Shown one piece after another: positions 51,901 to 61,379 of a DNA stretch of 64,000 bases. The stretch covers positions 1,736,001 to 1,800,000 of the forward strand of contig CM074138.1 in NCBI GenBank assembly GCA_037178625.1, given 5' to 3'. This DNA comes from Skeletonema tropicum (Eukaryota > Bacillariophyta > Thalassiosirophyceae > Thalassiosirales > Thalassiosiraceae). The notes under the pieces were generated by a model. That model saw nothing but the letters and a program-made list of their open reading frames with translations. It had not been told where the DNA came from and searched no databases. The position numbers and the translations under genes were made by a program. How positions within the stretch are numbered: position 1 is the first letter of the stretch; every line of letters begins with the position of its first letter.

Positions 51901-52230
51901 CGATGGATTGTGAGCGTAGGGCCAAACCTCTGAAGAACAGCATTCTTGTGAAGGATAGGAATAGGATGAAGGATCCAACTGGTGTTGCACTTCTTCGAGG
52001 GAAGGAAAACCTCCGTCATATCATGGATGCGAAGAAGATGCTTGGAAAGAAGCTTGCTGACAGTCTCTCTTAGAGTGATGTGTTGACTGCAGAGTGCAAA
52101 GTATTACGACTATCTCAGGATAAGCTAGAGTGAAATTTAATCCCTTGAAATTTCTGAAATTTCTGAAATTTCAACCTGCAATTTTCAACCCCCTCCAAAA
52201 ATGGTGAAATTCCATTACGCTAGAACTAGG
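48977..52230. mobile_element. Complete hAT transposon (3.24 kb) with 8-bp target duplication
   Basis: The element is 48985..52222. Ends TAGCGTAATGGAATTTCA and TGAAATTCCATTACGCTA are perfect 18-bp inverted repeats and begin with TAGCG, fitting the hAT YARNG rule. GAACTAGG flanks both sides (48977-48984, 52223-52230). Subterminal regions are rich in GAAATTTC-type repeats in both orientations, as expected for transposase binding. It inserted into the outer TIR transposon. Confidence 0.93.
49461..52073 (+). CDS. hAT-family transposase, apparently intact
   Basis: Exons 49461..50546 and 50637..52073, with a 90-bp intron (GTACGT..CCTAG, phase 0); 840 residues. The N terminus has an Ala/Pro-rich spacer (about 85-125) and a BED-like zinc finger (about 145-185, CKHCPKY, then HSLHECEGLTCPH). 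The RNase H-like core has MDGVTVLG (Asp353, just before the splice), IPVDNAARH (Asp416) and TRDPAHCIDLLMKDL (444-447, the hAT CxxH-region equivalent). A helical insertion follows, then the C-terminal dimerisation block WFECYAGSSDFYRLVAKPLM and GSMDCERRAKPL (candidate Glu788). No internal stop or frameshift is seen, and the element ends and target duplication are intact, so it may be active or recently so. Confidence 0.88.
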
Positions 52231-52288
52231 GTAAAAAAAGGAGCTACCGTAATACCATGCGCAATAGCAGGACAACACATTCTATTTG

Positions 52289-52537
52289 TTACATTGCAGC
52301 TTCAATGCACTTATCCTTCAGCTCCTTTCTTTCAGCGCTCATCTTTGCCTTCTTCTCATTAATTTCGTCTCTGAAAACCTTTCTCTCTTTCTTCTCCGCC
52401 TTGACTGCTGCCATTTCCTCCGGGGTAGGTTCTTGGTACAGTAGATCATCCTTCGCTTCTGATGGAACAATACCGCTGCAACGATACTTTGTGTACAACT
52501 TGACCCTCTTGTAGAGATTTATTCCAGGAGCCTTCAT
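52289..52537 (-). CDS. Outer-element ORF 3, coiled-coil transposase-like segment
   Basis: 82 residues from the ATG at 52537 (MKAPGINLYKRVKLYTKYRC), which overlaps the stop of ORF 2 as CCATGA. The rest is a charged helix (EEMAAVKAEKKERKVFRDEI) and stops 60 bp before the hAT insertion. It looks like the continuation of ORF 2 in another frame. The catalytic domain expected downstream is absent. Confidence 0.45.
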   Translation of the reverse strand: MKAPGINLYKRVKLYTKYRCSGIVPSEAKDDLLYQEPTPEEMAAVKAEKKERKVFRDEINEKKAKMSAERKELKDKCIEAAM

Positions 52538-52962
52538 GGGTTGTAGTAGGTGGATAGTGCTACATATTGCTTTTCTTCTCCGCCTGCAACAGGAGTGACC
52601 GTGTACGTTCCATCTTGATGCACTTTCACTAAGTACCCCTGCTCTTGTAAATATCGGTAGTAGCAAGGTCGGACACCCATTGAGAAGGGCAAATATACTG
52701 CATTATCACCATCGTTATCACGTGTACTTCGTTGTATGAATCCGTCAATCACTTTCTGCACAATGCGTGTTGCCCTCGGGCAATCCTCTGCAAGTTTGAT
52801 GAGGATTTCGAAGTGCTCCCGGATGGCAATTAATATAGGATCATCCTCTTTAAGCCTCTTCCGCTTCCCTGTATTTCCATGCCGAGGGGCAACTCCATTA
52901 TTAGAAGCGCAAGTTTTGATGGTGCTCATTCTTTTCTTCCCAAACTGAACAAGAGTCATCAT
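52534..52962 (-). CDS. Outer-element ORF 2, transposase-like middle segment
   Basis: 142 residues. The start codon overlaps the stop of ORF 1 (CCATGATGA). It contains RMSTIKTCASNNGVAPRHGN, a helix-turn-helix-like region, then ATRIVQKVIDGF, VYLPFSMGVRPCYYRYLQEQ and a GYLVKVHQDGTYTVTPV block. The order LP..x..YYRYLxExGY is one I associate with large eukaryotic DNA-transposon proteins that are a single polypeptide elsewhere; I cannot name the superfamily safely. Confidence 0.45.
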   Translation of the reverse strand: MMTLVQFGKKRMSTIKTCASNNGVAPRHGNTGKRKRLKEDDPILIAIREHFEILIKLAEDCPRATRIVQKVIDGFIQRSTRDNDGDNAVYLPFSMGVRPCYYRYLQEQGYLVKVHQDGTYTVTPVAGGEEKQYVALSTYYNP

Positions 52963-53510
52963 GGCAGATCGGCATATTTTAAGACTTTGTAGTGCAGCGG
53001 CACTTCTCCGGGGTCGTCCTCCCCAGTAACATCATATGGCATGATGAGGTACAATTGCTTTTTATTTACTGCGTTTGCAGCGGCAAATCTGTACCAGTCG
53101 ATGACTGTTTGGTTTTGATAAGTATGATCTTGTTGAAGGAAACTGGTGCAGAATTGAGCCACTACCCGTCGGTACGAATAGTTGCGGAGAATTGAAAGAC
53201 ATGAGCACTTTTGACGTCTGCCATTATTTTCGATATCTTCGCAATTTTCACGAAGTGCCTTTGTTAGCAGGTGCTGATCCATTTCAACAACCAGTCCTTC
53301 AACCATCTCCGTCGGCATTGGTTTGTCTTTGTGTTTCCTTTTCCATGCATTAATTTTTTGACGAATGGTCTTCTCTGGGAGGGGTGGGGGGGGAGTTGTT
53401 GGACCGTTAATGTCTTCGCAGACTGGGGAGGTATCCATAGAAGAGGCATTATTAGTTGTATTATTGGTTGCAGACGCCATTGTGTTGGTATAAATGGTGT
53501 CGGAGGCCAT
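52959..53510 (-). CDS. Outer-element ORF 1, N-terminal transposase-like segment
   Basis: 183 residues. After a Thr/Asn/Pro-rich start, a basic helix (TIRQKINAWKRKHKDKPMPT) and a segment with CSCLSILRNYSYRRVVAQFC and VIDWYRFAAANAVNKKQLYL end at YADLP-stop. The sequence reads naturally into ORF 2, one frame over. It lies about 330 bp from the right terminal repeat. Confidence 0.5.
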   Translation of the reverse strand: MASDTIYTNTMASATNNTTNNASSMDTSPVCEDINGPTTPPPPLPEKTIRQKINAWKRKHKDKPMPTEMVEGLVVEMDQHLLTKALRENCEDIENNGRRQKCSCLSILRNYSYRRVVAQFCTSFLQQDHTYQNQTVIDWYRFAAANAVNKKQLYLIMPYDVTGEDDPGEVPLHYKVLKYADLP

Positions 53511-54030
53511 CAGAGGGCTATCAGAGCGCTATCGGAGGGCTATCGGAGGCAGCATTGGCAAAACACGCAGCACGAAAAGGCGTTTTGTGGCATGTGTGAG
53601 GCAACAAAACCTAGCTGAGGGGGCGAAATTAATTTTGTACACAGCAATTAAGTCAAAATGAATGGCATTAAAGACATCTCAGCATATTACTTTATAGACG
53701 TATAGAGAGAGCAATTAATTACCTCTTAGTACATGGTTATAAGTGCATAAAGCCAAATTTGGCCAAAATGCCATATTTTCGTCCGTCAAGCGTTCGCGGA
53801 ATTTTTCCTACCTCCCCTTTTAGAAAAAACAGGCTTAGCTACTTATGTACTTTTACTTAGCGTTTTTTACTTGTGTTCGACCTTCGGCACCTCGATCCGG
53901 AGATAGACCATGAATGCTCACTCTTTTTGGGGGTCGCCATGACAGTAACGATCTGAATCGGGACCGGCGCACTGTAGAAGTAGTAAGGACATAGCTGGGC
54001 TGGCCTGCAAAAGCCCATTATGAAAGAACA

Positions 54031-55462
54031 ATGAACATGTTTCAAATTCAAGGAGAAACATTCGACAAACGGCTAGCCTCCGTAGCAAACCTACTATCAC
54101 AAAAGAAAAACATTGTCATCCTCGCCGGAGCCGGAATCAGCGTCTCCTGCGGCATACCCGATTTCCGCTCCAAAGATGGACTCTACAACAATCTCAATTA
54201 TCAAGAGCTTGGTCTCACCTGCGCCGAGGATTTATTCGATATACATGCATTTAGTGAAGATCCTCGTCCATTTTGGAAGTTTGTTCGGATGAATAATTTT
54301 GCATCTGGAACGATTGCACCGAGTGTGTCACATTTGTTTTTGGCGTGGTTGGATCAGCAACAGATGTTATTGAGGATATATACACAAAATATTGACGGTT
54401 TGGAGCAATCCGCCGGCGTGTCTGAAGAAAGGATAGTGTATGCTCATGGATCTTTTACTGTGGCAACATGTATGAAGTGCAAAGCAAAGTATCAGTCCAG
54501 TGAAATTATTGCATCTCACAACGATGTCGAAGAAGGAGTTCCAGTTTGCCATCGTCGTATTTCCAAAAAGACAAAGATATCGCACAATACTTCTGCAGCA
54601 AAAAAGAAGAATAACTCTATTCAGATTCCTCCGGAACGGAGAAGTACACGCAAAAGGTCGTCTACTCAATCTACATTCAATACTAGTAATAACTTTTGTC
54701 CACCATCCGTCGAACAAGGATGTTGCGGTGGTATCATCAAGCCGAACATTACATTCTTTGGAGAGAAACTTGATAACAACATATCACGCAGGCTTGAAGA
54801 AGATTATAAAAAGGCGGATGCATTAATCGTCATGGGTACATCACTCTCGGTGTAAGTTGCATATGCTTGGATATTATCTCTTGGCTGCTTGTGTCATTTC
54901 ATGTCTAATAATTTCTTCCCTTCTCTCTTCCAAAAGTGCACCAATGTCAAAGCTAGTTGGATTCTTACCAGATAATATACCTCGTATACTTATCAACCGT
55001 GATATTGTTCAAGTTATGAAATCGCCTTCCCAACATCATCATGAGAAGCAAGATGAGATTTGCTTGTTTGATGCATGTCTTCTTGGAAATTGCGACGCAG
55101 TCACTCAAGCCATTAAGGACAAGATAACCAATACAGATGTTGATACAAAGTCAAAAAAAAAGCATATTTATTTAGGTGAATTAGTAACTGATGAAAACAA
55201 CGGGACATGGCTGAAAAATCAGCCAAGAGAAAGTGTTCTCTTATTCGAAGGAGCGTTGCTTTCTGCTCCTACTCCAAAAGATGCAGCTGTTCCACCACTG
55301 AACGTGGTCGTCTTCTGCGATCACTGTCAGAATGAAATCAGAGGGAAAATTTTCAGTTGCAACAATTGCTTTGACTTCGATTTGTGTGGTGACTGTTATC
55401 CAAAAGTGAAATTAACCCATGCTGATGGCAAACACGAGTTTGGAATTGAGAGCACAACATAA
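54031..55462 (+). CDS. Sirtuin deacylase fused to a C-terminal ZZ zinc finger
   Basis: Exons 54031..54851 and 54937..55462, with an 85-bp intron (GTAAGT..AAAAG); 448 residues. The Sir2 core has ILAGAGISVSCGIPDFRSKDG (NAD-binding, residues 31-50), TQNIDGLE (118-125), YAHGSF with catalytic His139, IKPNITFFGE and GTSLSVAPMS across the splice. The zinc module has Cys147/Cys150, but the second pair (from Cys223, Cys231, Cys232) follows an insert of about 70 residues that is strongly basic (ERRSTRKRS, a likely nuclear signal) and the spacing CPPSVEQGCC is odd. Residues 401-440 form a ZZ finger (CDHC, CNNC, CGDC, then His435 and His440). NAD-dependent protein deacylation in the nucleus is inferred. 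Confidence 0.87.
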
Positions 55463-55567
55463 TGAAAATGACATAATATGTATTGACAATTCATGAAATA
55501 TTTTCTTTATTATGCTACGGAAACTCCCTTTTCTTTCTTCACACCTACCTTTCACCTACTCATTTAA

Positions 55568-56062
55568 TTAATCCACAATCAACTCATCAATTCCCCAATC
55601 CTCATGACTCCCATCCGGCAAATATCTCCGAATCACAATCGGAATCTTCCTCTCCCTCAATTCCTTCTGTGCAATCTTCAATGGATCCGTCTCCCCCTCC
55701 AAATCCACCATCACCGGAGCATTCATACTAATCTGCAGCGCCCGTGTTCCAAGCACTCTCGCCCTCTCATATTTCGTCAAGTATCGCGTTGTAATCCGTT
55801 CTTGAATAGTGCCCGATTTCGTAAACCCATGATGTGTCCCATTCCCATCGGCATGTAGTAATTCTAAATCTGGTGAATCTCCATCGTCATCTTGATTCAT
55901 GTGTTCACCGGTAACGTCGAGTCCATCGCCTCCTCCTCCGTTTGTGGTGGTGCCATCGGCGGCGGTGTTGTCGTTTGGGTGAAATACCTCTTCGTCCTCG
56001 AATACGCCGCCGCTGTTGTCGAATCCTGAGTCGCCTCCGATGGGATCTTCGTCGTCACTCAT
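55568..56062 (-). CDS. RPB6: RNA polymerase I/II/III shared subunit RPABC2 (RPB6)
   Basis: 164 residues. The acidic N terminus (about 1-70, [14 protein letters not shown]) is as in eukaryotic RPB6. The omega-like core contains [33 protein letters not shown] and [20 protein letters not shown], ending [16 protein letters not shown]. All are hallmark RPB6 blocks. Shared by the three nuclear RNA polymerases, where it stabilises the clamp and largest subunit. Convergent with the sirtuin gene, 105 bp apart. The central region has extra Gly/Asp/His-rich linker compared with yeast. Confidence 0.95.
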   Translation of the reverse strand: MSDDEDPIGGDSGFDNSGGVFEDEEVFHPNDNTAADGTTTNGGGGDGLDVTGEHMNQDDDGDSPDLELLHADGNGTHHGFTKSGTIQERITTRYLTKYERARVLGTRALQISMNAPVMVDLEGETDPLKIAQKELRERKIPIVIRRYLPDGSHEDWGIDELIVD

Positions 56063-56959
56063 TGCTATTTAATTATTTGTTAATGGATTATGAGTATTGT
56101 TATTTCTTGCGACCGAGCCGTGTATTAATACACCAAGTTTGTTCTATTATCAGGTGATGGTTATTGCATGCACAGTTGTAAGTAGCAGTCGGTCTGTGTT
56201 TTTGTGCGATGTGAAAAATGGACTACGACAGACGATAATATCCAGACATGTGTCTTGATCACGAAGATTATTTGCAAGCAACAAGTACAATAGCAAGCAA
56301 CAAGCAACATGATATGATGTGGCAAGATACTACTTTTAGATAGAGGCAAGAGGCAGGCAAGACATACTTTAGAGTGGCTATCTACAGAGTTGACCGAAAT
56401 GATTTGGATTGAGTATGAGTACGCGGTTGAGATATTCAAATCACGCTGATGGCCACGTGTGACCACACAGGGCATTTCATAAATTTCTGAGATTTTTATG
56501 GTGCCCAAAACTTCGACCAAGCAACATACCTGACCGCATCGATTCCTGTCGACTGCACCTCATCATGACGGGATCCCTTTCATGTACTCTTTCTCTCCTT
56601 TCATACACATTGTCTAGACGAATTGGGATCATCAGATTGAAAGAATCGCCGACATTCCGCTTCCGTGCCGCTGTCAACTCTGATTTATTATTATTTATTA
56701 ACTTTTTCGTCGTGTTCGTCGTGTTCGTCGTGTTTTTGATACTATTGGACGGCTCACCCGCCCCTTACCGCCTAGATTTCGTCATGATAGCTGCCTATGA
56801 TAGTGCCGAGGTGGTTGCTGTCGCTAGCGGTGCAGGGGGGGGCGTCTAACGGCCTCCTATGGATGGAACGTCATGGTGTGAAAATGCTGTTATTGCCCCC
56901 GGAGGGGGCCCTTTTTCACGTGGGTGTGGGCATGTAGGGTTAATGGGGGTTAATGCTCT
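56063..56959. other. Upstream region of RPB6, no supported gene
   Basis: Holds a short tandem repeat TTCGTCGTG x3 at about 56705-56735, and GGGTTAATGGGGGTTAATG (degenerate telomere-like) at 56937-56955. Open frames here lack family features. Confidence 0.4.
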
Positions 56960-57463
56960 TACTGTACGTTTGCTTTCAAATCCTACATAAAATTTTGACA
57001 GGCACTTTTTGTAGCTTCCAGAAGGAATTTTTCGGAAATTCTTTTCGTCACGTCGGAATGAGTAGAGTGGCGTGACGAAGCCCAAAATTAATATTTTTGC
57101 ACTCCTTTACTTCAAAAGTGCTTGTCAGAGCATAACTTGAGTTGGGGTTAGGGTTAGGGTTAAGTCCAATTTAGTTTTGTCTGTGTGACAATAACTGGCA
57201 CTGACATACCTAATCCTACGTACAATTTGGAAACCAAAAGTTTTTGGCCTGACTCACCTCCGATAATGGCATCTAAAACGACACAACCATGGTGAAAATG
57301 GGCTCCCTACGACTAGCCATAACTCAGTAACTACTAGGATGTTGACCCTATTTCAAAGCGTCAATGTTATTTATTTGGTCCGTAGAAGCTCATTGATATC
57401 TTAGTTGTCCACTAACTCCCTCAATTGAAGTCAAAGGTAGGATTTGAGGGCAAACGTACAGTA
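56960..57463. repeat. 504-bp unit bounded by 27-bp inverted repeats, with telomere-like core
   Basis: TACTGTACGTTTGC..TCAAATCCTAC at 56960-56986 is complementary to 57437-57463 with two mismatches. Near its centre, at 57144-57163, lies GGGGTTAGGGTTAGGGTTAA. No obvious target duplication; it could be a MITE or a rearranged subtelomeric unit. Confidence 0.7.
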
Positions 57464-57694
57464 CCACGCCCTGGATCAAAATTGACAGAAAGACTCCCAT
57501 CTGGAAGAACAAAATCAAGATAAATTAGAATCCCCGGGGGATTGTTGCAATAATTGTAACTTAAGCTTTCCATACTATTGACCACCTGGCCCGATAGTTG
57601 GATAGTCGATAAAGTCCATCTGATGCCCCAAAGAGGGCATGGTTAGCTTGTACTTATGTACTTTTGCTCTTATCTACCATGGTTGGGAGTTGGG

Positions 57695-57805
57695 AGGTAG
57701 CGCGCACGCTGCGCGGGATATAGTTTTGGCGGCAAGTTTGGAAGCTGCTTTTGAGAGAGGTGTGTCTCTTTGTCGGAGGTCGGAGGCAAATTTGAACGAA
57801 CTCGC
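57695..57805. repeat. Dispersed repeat shared with 61255-61365
   Basis: Shared words: GGCGGCAAGTTT, TGGAAGCTGCTTTTGAGAG, GGTGTGTCTCTTTGTC and GAGGCAAATTTGAACGAACT. The second copy lies just upstream of the PIF1-like relic. Confidence 0.8.
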
Positions 57806-57815
57806 TTCGCTCACA

Positions 57816-58757
57816 ATCTTACATCGTGCCAACCCATCATTGACGGCGCTGCATTACGAGAAGTGTATTTTGTGAGGGCTTCGCCCGAACTGTGAGTAAT
57901 ACTGTTTATACGTCGTGCCAACTGTCTGGATTACACCCTCCTCAGCGGTCGCTTTTTGGGATCTTACATCGTGCCAACCCATCATTGACGGCGCTGCATT
58001 ACGAGAAGTGTATTTTGTGAGGGCTTCGCCCGAACTGTGATTATCATTGATTACACGTCGTGCCAACTGTCTGGATTACACCCTCCTCAGCGGTCGCTTT
58101 TTGGGATCTTACATCGTGCCAACCCATCATTGACCGTGCAGCATCACGAGAAGTGTATTTTGTGAGGGCTTCGCCCGAACTGTGATTATCATTGATTACA
58201 CATCGTGCCAACTGTCTGGATTGCACCCTCCTCAGCGGTCGCTTTTTGGGATCTCACATCGTGCCAACCCATCATTGACGGTGCAGCGTTACAAGAAGTG
58301 TATTTTGTGAGGGCTTCGCCCGAACTGTGATTATCATTGATTACACGTCGTCGTCGTGCCAACTGTCTGGATTACACCCTCATCAGCGATGAGATGCTTG
58401 GCCTCGGCCATGGTCATCGTTGGCAGTTGGATCGTGATGCTCGTTCGCACGTGCTGCATGTGGTCTGGCTGTCGTAGACAGAAAAGAGGGCAGGGGGCGT
58501 CCCCGCACGTATCCCCCAGCACTATTTTCAACAGGTCGCTTTTTGGGATCTTACATCGTGCCAACCCATCATTGACGGTGCAGCGTTACAAGAAGTGTAT
58601 TTTGTGAGGGCTTCGCCCGAACTGTGATTATCATTGATTACACGTCGTGCCAACTGTCTGGATTACACCCTCCTCAACGGTCGCTTTTTGGGATCTCACA
58701 TCGTGCCAACCCATCATTGACCGTGCAGCATCACGAGAAGTGTATTTTGTAAGGGCT
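57816..58757. repeat. Satellite array, 145-bp unit, about six copies
   Basis: CGTCGTGCCAACTGTCTGGA recurs at 57911, 58056, 58201 (one change) and 58346, exactly 145 bp apart. Each unit contains GAGGGCTTCGCCCGAACTGT, a small hairpin. A 6-bp expansion (GTCGTC) occurs at about 58350, and an unrelated insert of about 150 bp at 58381-58530 separates the last two units. Confidence 0.92.
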
Positions 58758-58940
58758 ATGATTATCTGATGCCCTGAAGAGGTCATGGTTAGTTTGTTTC
58801 TTACTACTATCTCTTACCTACCTCCATGCCATGGTTGGAATACGATAGGAGGTCACGGCCTTACCAACCTCTTTCCAGCCTCTTTCCCGCCAGAAACTGT
58901 CAGTCAGTCACGGGCTAATCCGTGATTGAATTCTACTGTG

Positions 58941-59620
58941 CCTTCATCAAGTCGCATACGAGACTGCAGCATCGCCGCTACAAGTGTAGTCCTCATGAGC
59001 CGTATTCATTTCCTTCTATACTATCGTTGCCAACTATAATGAACCACCAGCAGCGGCTCAGGCTCATATCCATGTCGCTACAGTCATTGTAATGGTGAAA
59101 GACGGAGCTAGCTCTACGCTCAACTGGCCTTCATCAAGTCGCATACGAGGCTGCAGCATCGCCGCTACAAGTGTAGTTACCATGAGCCGTATTCATTTCC
59201 TTCTATACTATCGTTGCCAACTATAATGAACCACCAGCAGCGGCTCAGGCTCATATTCACGTCGCTGCACACATTGAGTTGGTGAAAGACGGAGCTGGCT
59301 CTACGCTCAACTGGCCTTCACCGAGTCGCATACGAGGCTGTAACATCTCCGCTACAAGTGTAGTTACCATGAGCCGTATACATTTCCTTCTATACTATCG
59401 TTGCCAACTATAATGAACCACCAGCAGCGGCTCAGGCTCATATTCACGTCGCTACACAGATAAATATGTCGCAAACAGCTAGCTCTACGCTCAATTGGCA
59501 TTCATCAAGTCGCATACGAGACTGTGAAATCGTCGCTACAAGTGTAGTTACCATGAGCCGTGTCTATGTCCTTTCGTACTATCGTTGCCAACTATTATGC
59601 ACCACTAGTAGCGGATATTG
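58941..59620. repeat. Satellite array, 187-bp unit, about 3.6 copies
   Basis: ATGAGCCGT(A/G)T recurs at 58995, 59182, 59369 and 59553 (offsets 187, 187, 184). Each unit has CTTCATCAAGTCGCATACGA, CGCTACAAGTGTAG and GAACCACCAGCAGCGGCTCA. Confidence 0.92.
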
Positions 59621-59689
59621 CTTGAATTGACGATGCTAGACGCATAAAATGGTGTCAAAATACTGAGCTAACACGTTGCCCAAATCGAT

Positions 59690-60330
59690 CATTATAAGGT
59701 TGCTTTGTACACTACAGACGCCATATCCGAGGTTAGAGTTGATATGTTGTCTATATGCATGCATAGAAGAGGTTTGCTGACTAAAATGTTCTCAAGCACA
59801 AACACATCGCACAATATAGTCAAAATATGTGTTTTGAAGAGGGCACTGGCTTGACAAAGATTGAGTAGCATATTGATATACGAGCTACAGATGACATACC
59901 CGAGGTTGGAGTTGATATGTCGTCCACATGGATGCATAGATGAGGCCTGATTATTAAAACCTCTTACATCACTGATATATCACACAATAGAAGCACTCAA
60001 TGTGTCCTGATGAGGCATTTATTGATTTGGCCGTGACTGAGTAGCGTAGTGTCATACGAACTACAGATGACATACCCGAGGTTGGAGTTGATATGTCGTC
60101 CACATGAATGCATAGAAGAGGTCTGGTGACTTCAATCTGTAAAATCACGTGTGAATGCACAATAGAAGCACTAAACGTGTCCTGACGAGGGCATTAAAAT
60201 GAGCCAAAATTGAGTAGTATAGTGATTGTATGGACTTAGTAAGATATTTGTTAGGTCTGAGTTGATATGTCGTCCACATTGATATATAGAAGAAGTCTGA
60301 GCACTTCAACTTGTTGAATCACAAATGCCT
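59690..60330. repeat. Satellite array, about 174-bp unit, about 3.7 copies, diverged
   Basis: GAGTTGATATGT(C/T)GTC recurs at 59736, 59909, 60085 and 60259 (offsets 173, 176, 174). Units also share ACTACAGATGACATACCCGA and AGCACT-type words. Divergence is larger than in the two arrays to the left. Confidence 0.88.
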
Positions 60331-61254
60331 TGCACAATAATCTAACGCTATTGCATCCTGACGATCAGGTCTGATTTGATGAAGTTAACTTTGTGTTGAA
60401 TTGTTGCGTCTGCAGTAGCTTAGAGCCCCCAAACACACAACCTCCTCCCGTTAAACCAAAGAAGGACAGTTTCGCGCAGTTGCTTGATGTGAATAAATGT
60501 TATCTCTCAGAAACAAAACTGCCACTTTAAATGCGCTGCATTGTTGTCATATCTTGGAGCGGTAGAACGAGCTGATGGCAAAGTTTTTGTCACGTATATC
60601 CGCTGCCATTCAAACAGGACGTTCGTAGTATTAAATCAAATCATTCCTCCAATCAACTTGAGCCGGCTCACACCTCGTTACTTTTATATTCAATCATCAA
60701 ATTGTTCCATTCATCTCTATTGATTTGTATCTTCTCCATCTTCTCACGCTCAGTAGTAACTGGATTGACCGTACAAGTGTATGATACCAGCCCAGTGCCG
60801 ACAAGGAAAGCATACTTATCGTCCTTCCTAAAGAATCCAAGTCTACGAGCGAGGCTGTACTCGTCTGCGCCTCCATTGATGGTGTACCAACATGACTCTC
60901 CAATCGACAAGAACAACAAAAGTTCCAATAATAAGTTTCGCGCACGCATCATCGTTTCGTTGAGCTGCATTACCGAGTTCGCTGGACCTTTTTGTATGGG
61001 ATGCCCGGCTGCACTTGATGAAGCTACTATGAAAAAAGGTCCAGCAAAAGCAGTATGTGGAAGCAATGGCAATGGTTCTTCTGAGCACGGTACTTAGGGC
61101 GTAGTTATGCAACTTTTTGGAATTTTTGGCCATTGCGCGAGGGCGTCTCTAAGTGCGTGGGGGCGGACAGGAGCGGAACTTGTTGAAGCAGATGGGCATC
61201 TGAAATGAATAAGAAAAATCGCTAAAACTCACTAATTCTTTCCTGGGACAGCCG
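60331..61254. other. Repeat-flanked region with one uncharacterised frame
   Basis: A minus-strand frame, 60668-61072 (134 aa), includes a hydrophobic NLLLELLLFLSIGESCWYTI and a charged C terminus. I do not recognise it, and a plus-strand frame of similar length overlaps it, so neither is called as a gene. Confidence 0.3.
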
Positions 61255-61365
61255 TGAGGTGGTGCGCAAGCTGCACGGGATAGTTTTGTTGGCGGCAAGT
61301 TTTGGAAGCTGCTTTTGAGAGGTGTGTCTCTTTGTCATCAGAGGCAAATTTGAACGAACTCTGAC
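61255..61365. repeat. Second copy of the dispersed repeat at 57695
   Basis: About 110 bp, similar to 57695-57805, with small indels. Confidence 0.8.
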
Positions 61366-61379
61366 AAGATCAAACACAC

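Larger units (their letters stand above)
48861..53842. mobile_element. Outer TIR transposon, interrupted by a hAT element
   Basis: Inverted repeats of about 35 bp: AGCTAAGCCTGTTTTTTCTA onward at 48861-48895, and its complement ending at about 53842. Without the hAT insertion it would be about 1.7 kb. It carries three minus-strand ORFs (52289-53510). Exact ends and target duplication are not clear: AC occurs just outside both repeats but is too short to count. Family not assigned. Confidence 0.75.

Noticed and set aside
53640..53860. 8-bp or 3-bp target duplication for the outer TIR element
   Set aside because: Flanks outside the 35-bp inverted repeats (ATAAAC and ACTTATGT) do not match; only AC is shared, so no superfamily was assigned on this basis.
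56565..56849. 94-codon frame with a Phe/Val-rich hydrophobic run
   Set aside because: The hydrophobic run comes from a TTCGTCGTG microsatellite and the rest is low-complexity.
57816..60330. Regularly spaced repeats that might suggest a CRISPR array
   Set aside because: Whole 145-187 bp units repeat head to tail with no short repeat/unique spacer pattern, and the context is a eukaryotic nuclear genome.
60668..61097. Overlapping 134-aa minus and 131-aa plus frames
   Set aside because: The two open frames overlap almost fully and neither has a recognisable motif, so there is no basis for choosing one.
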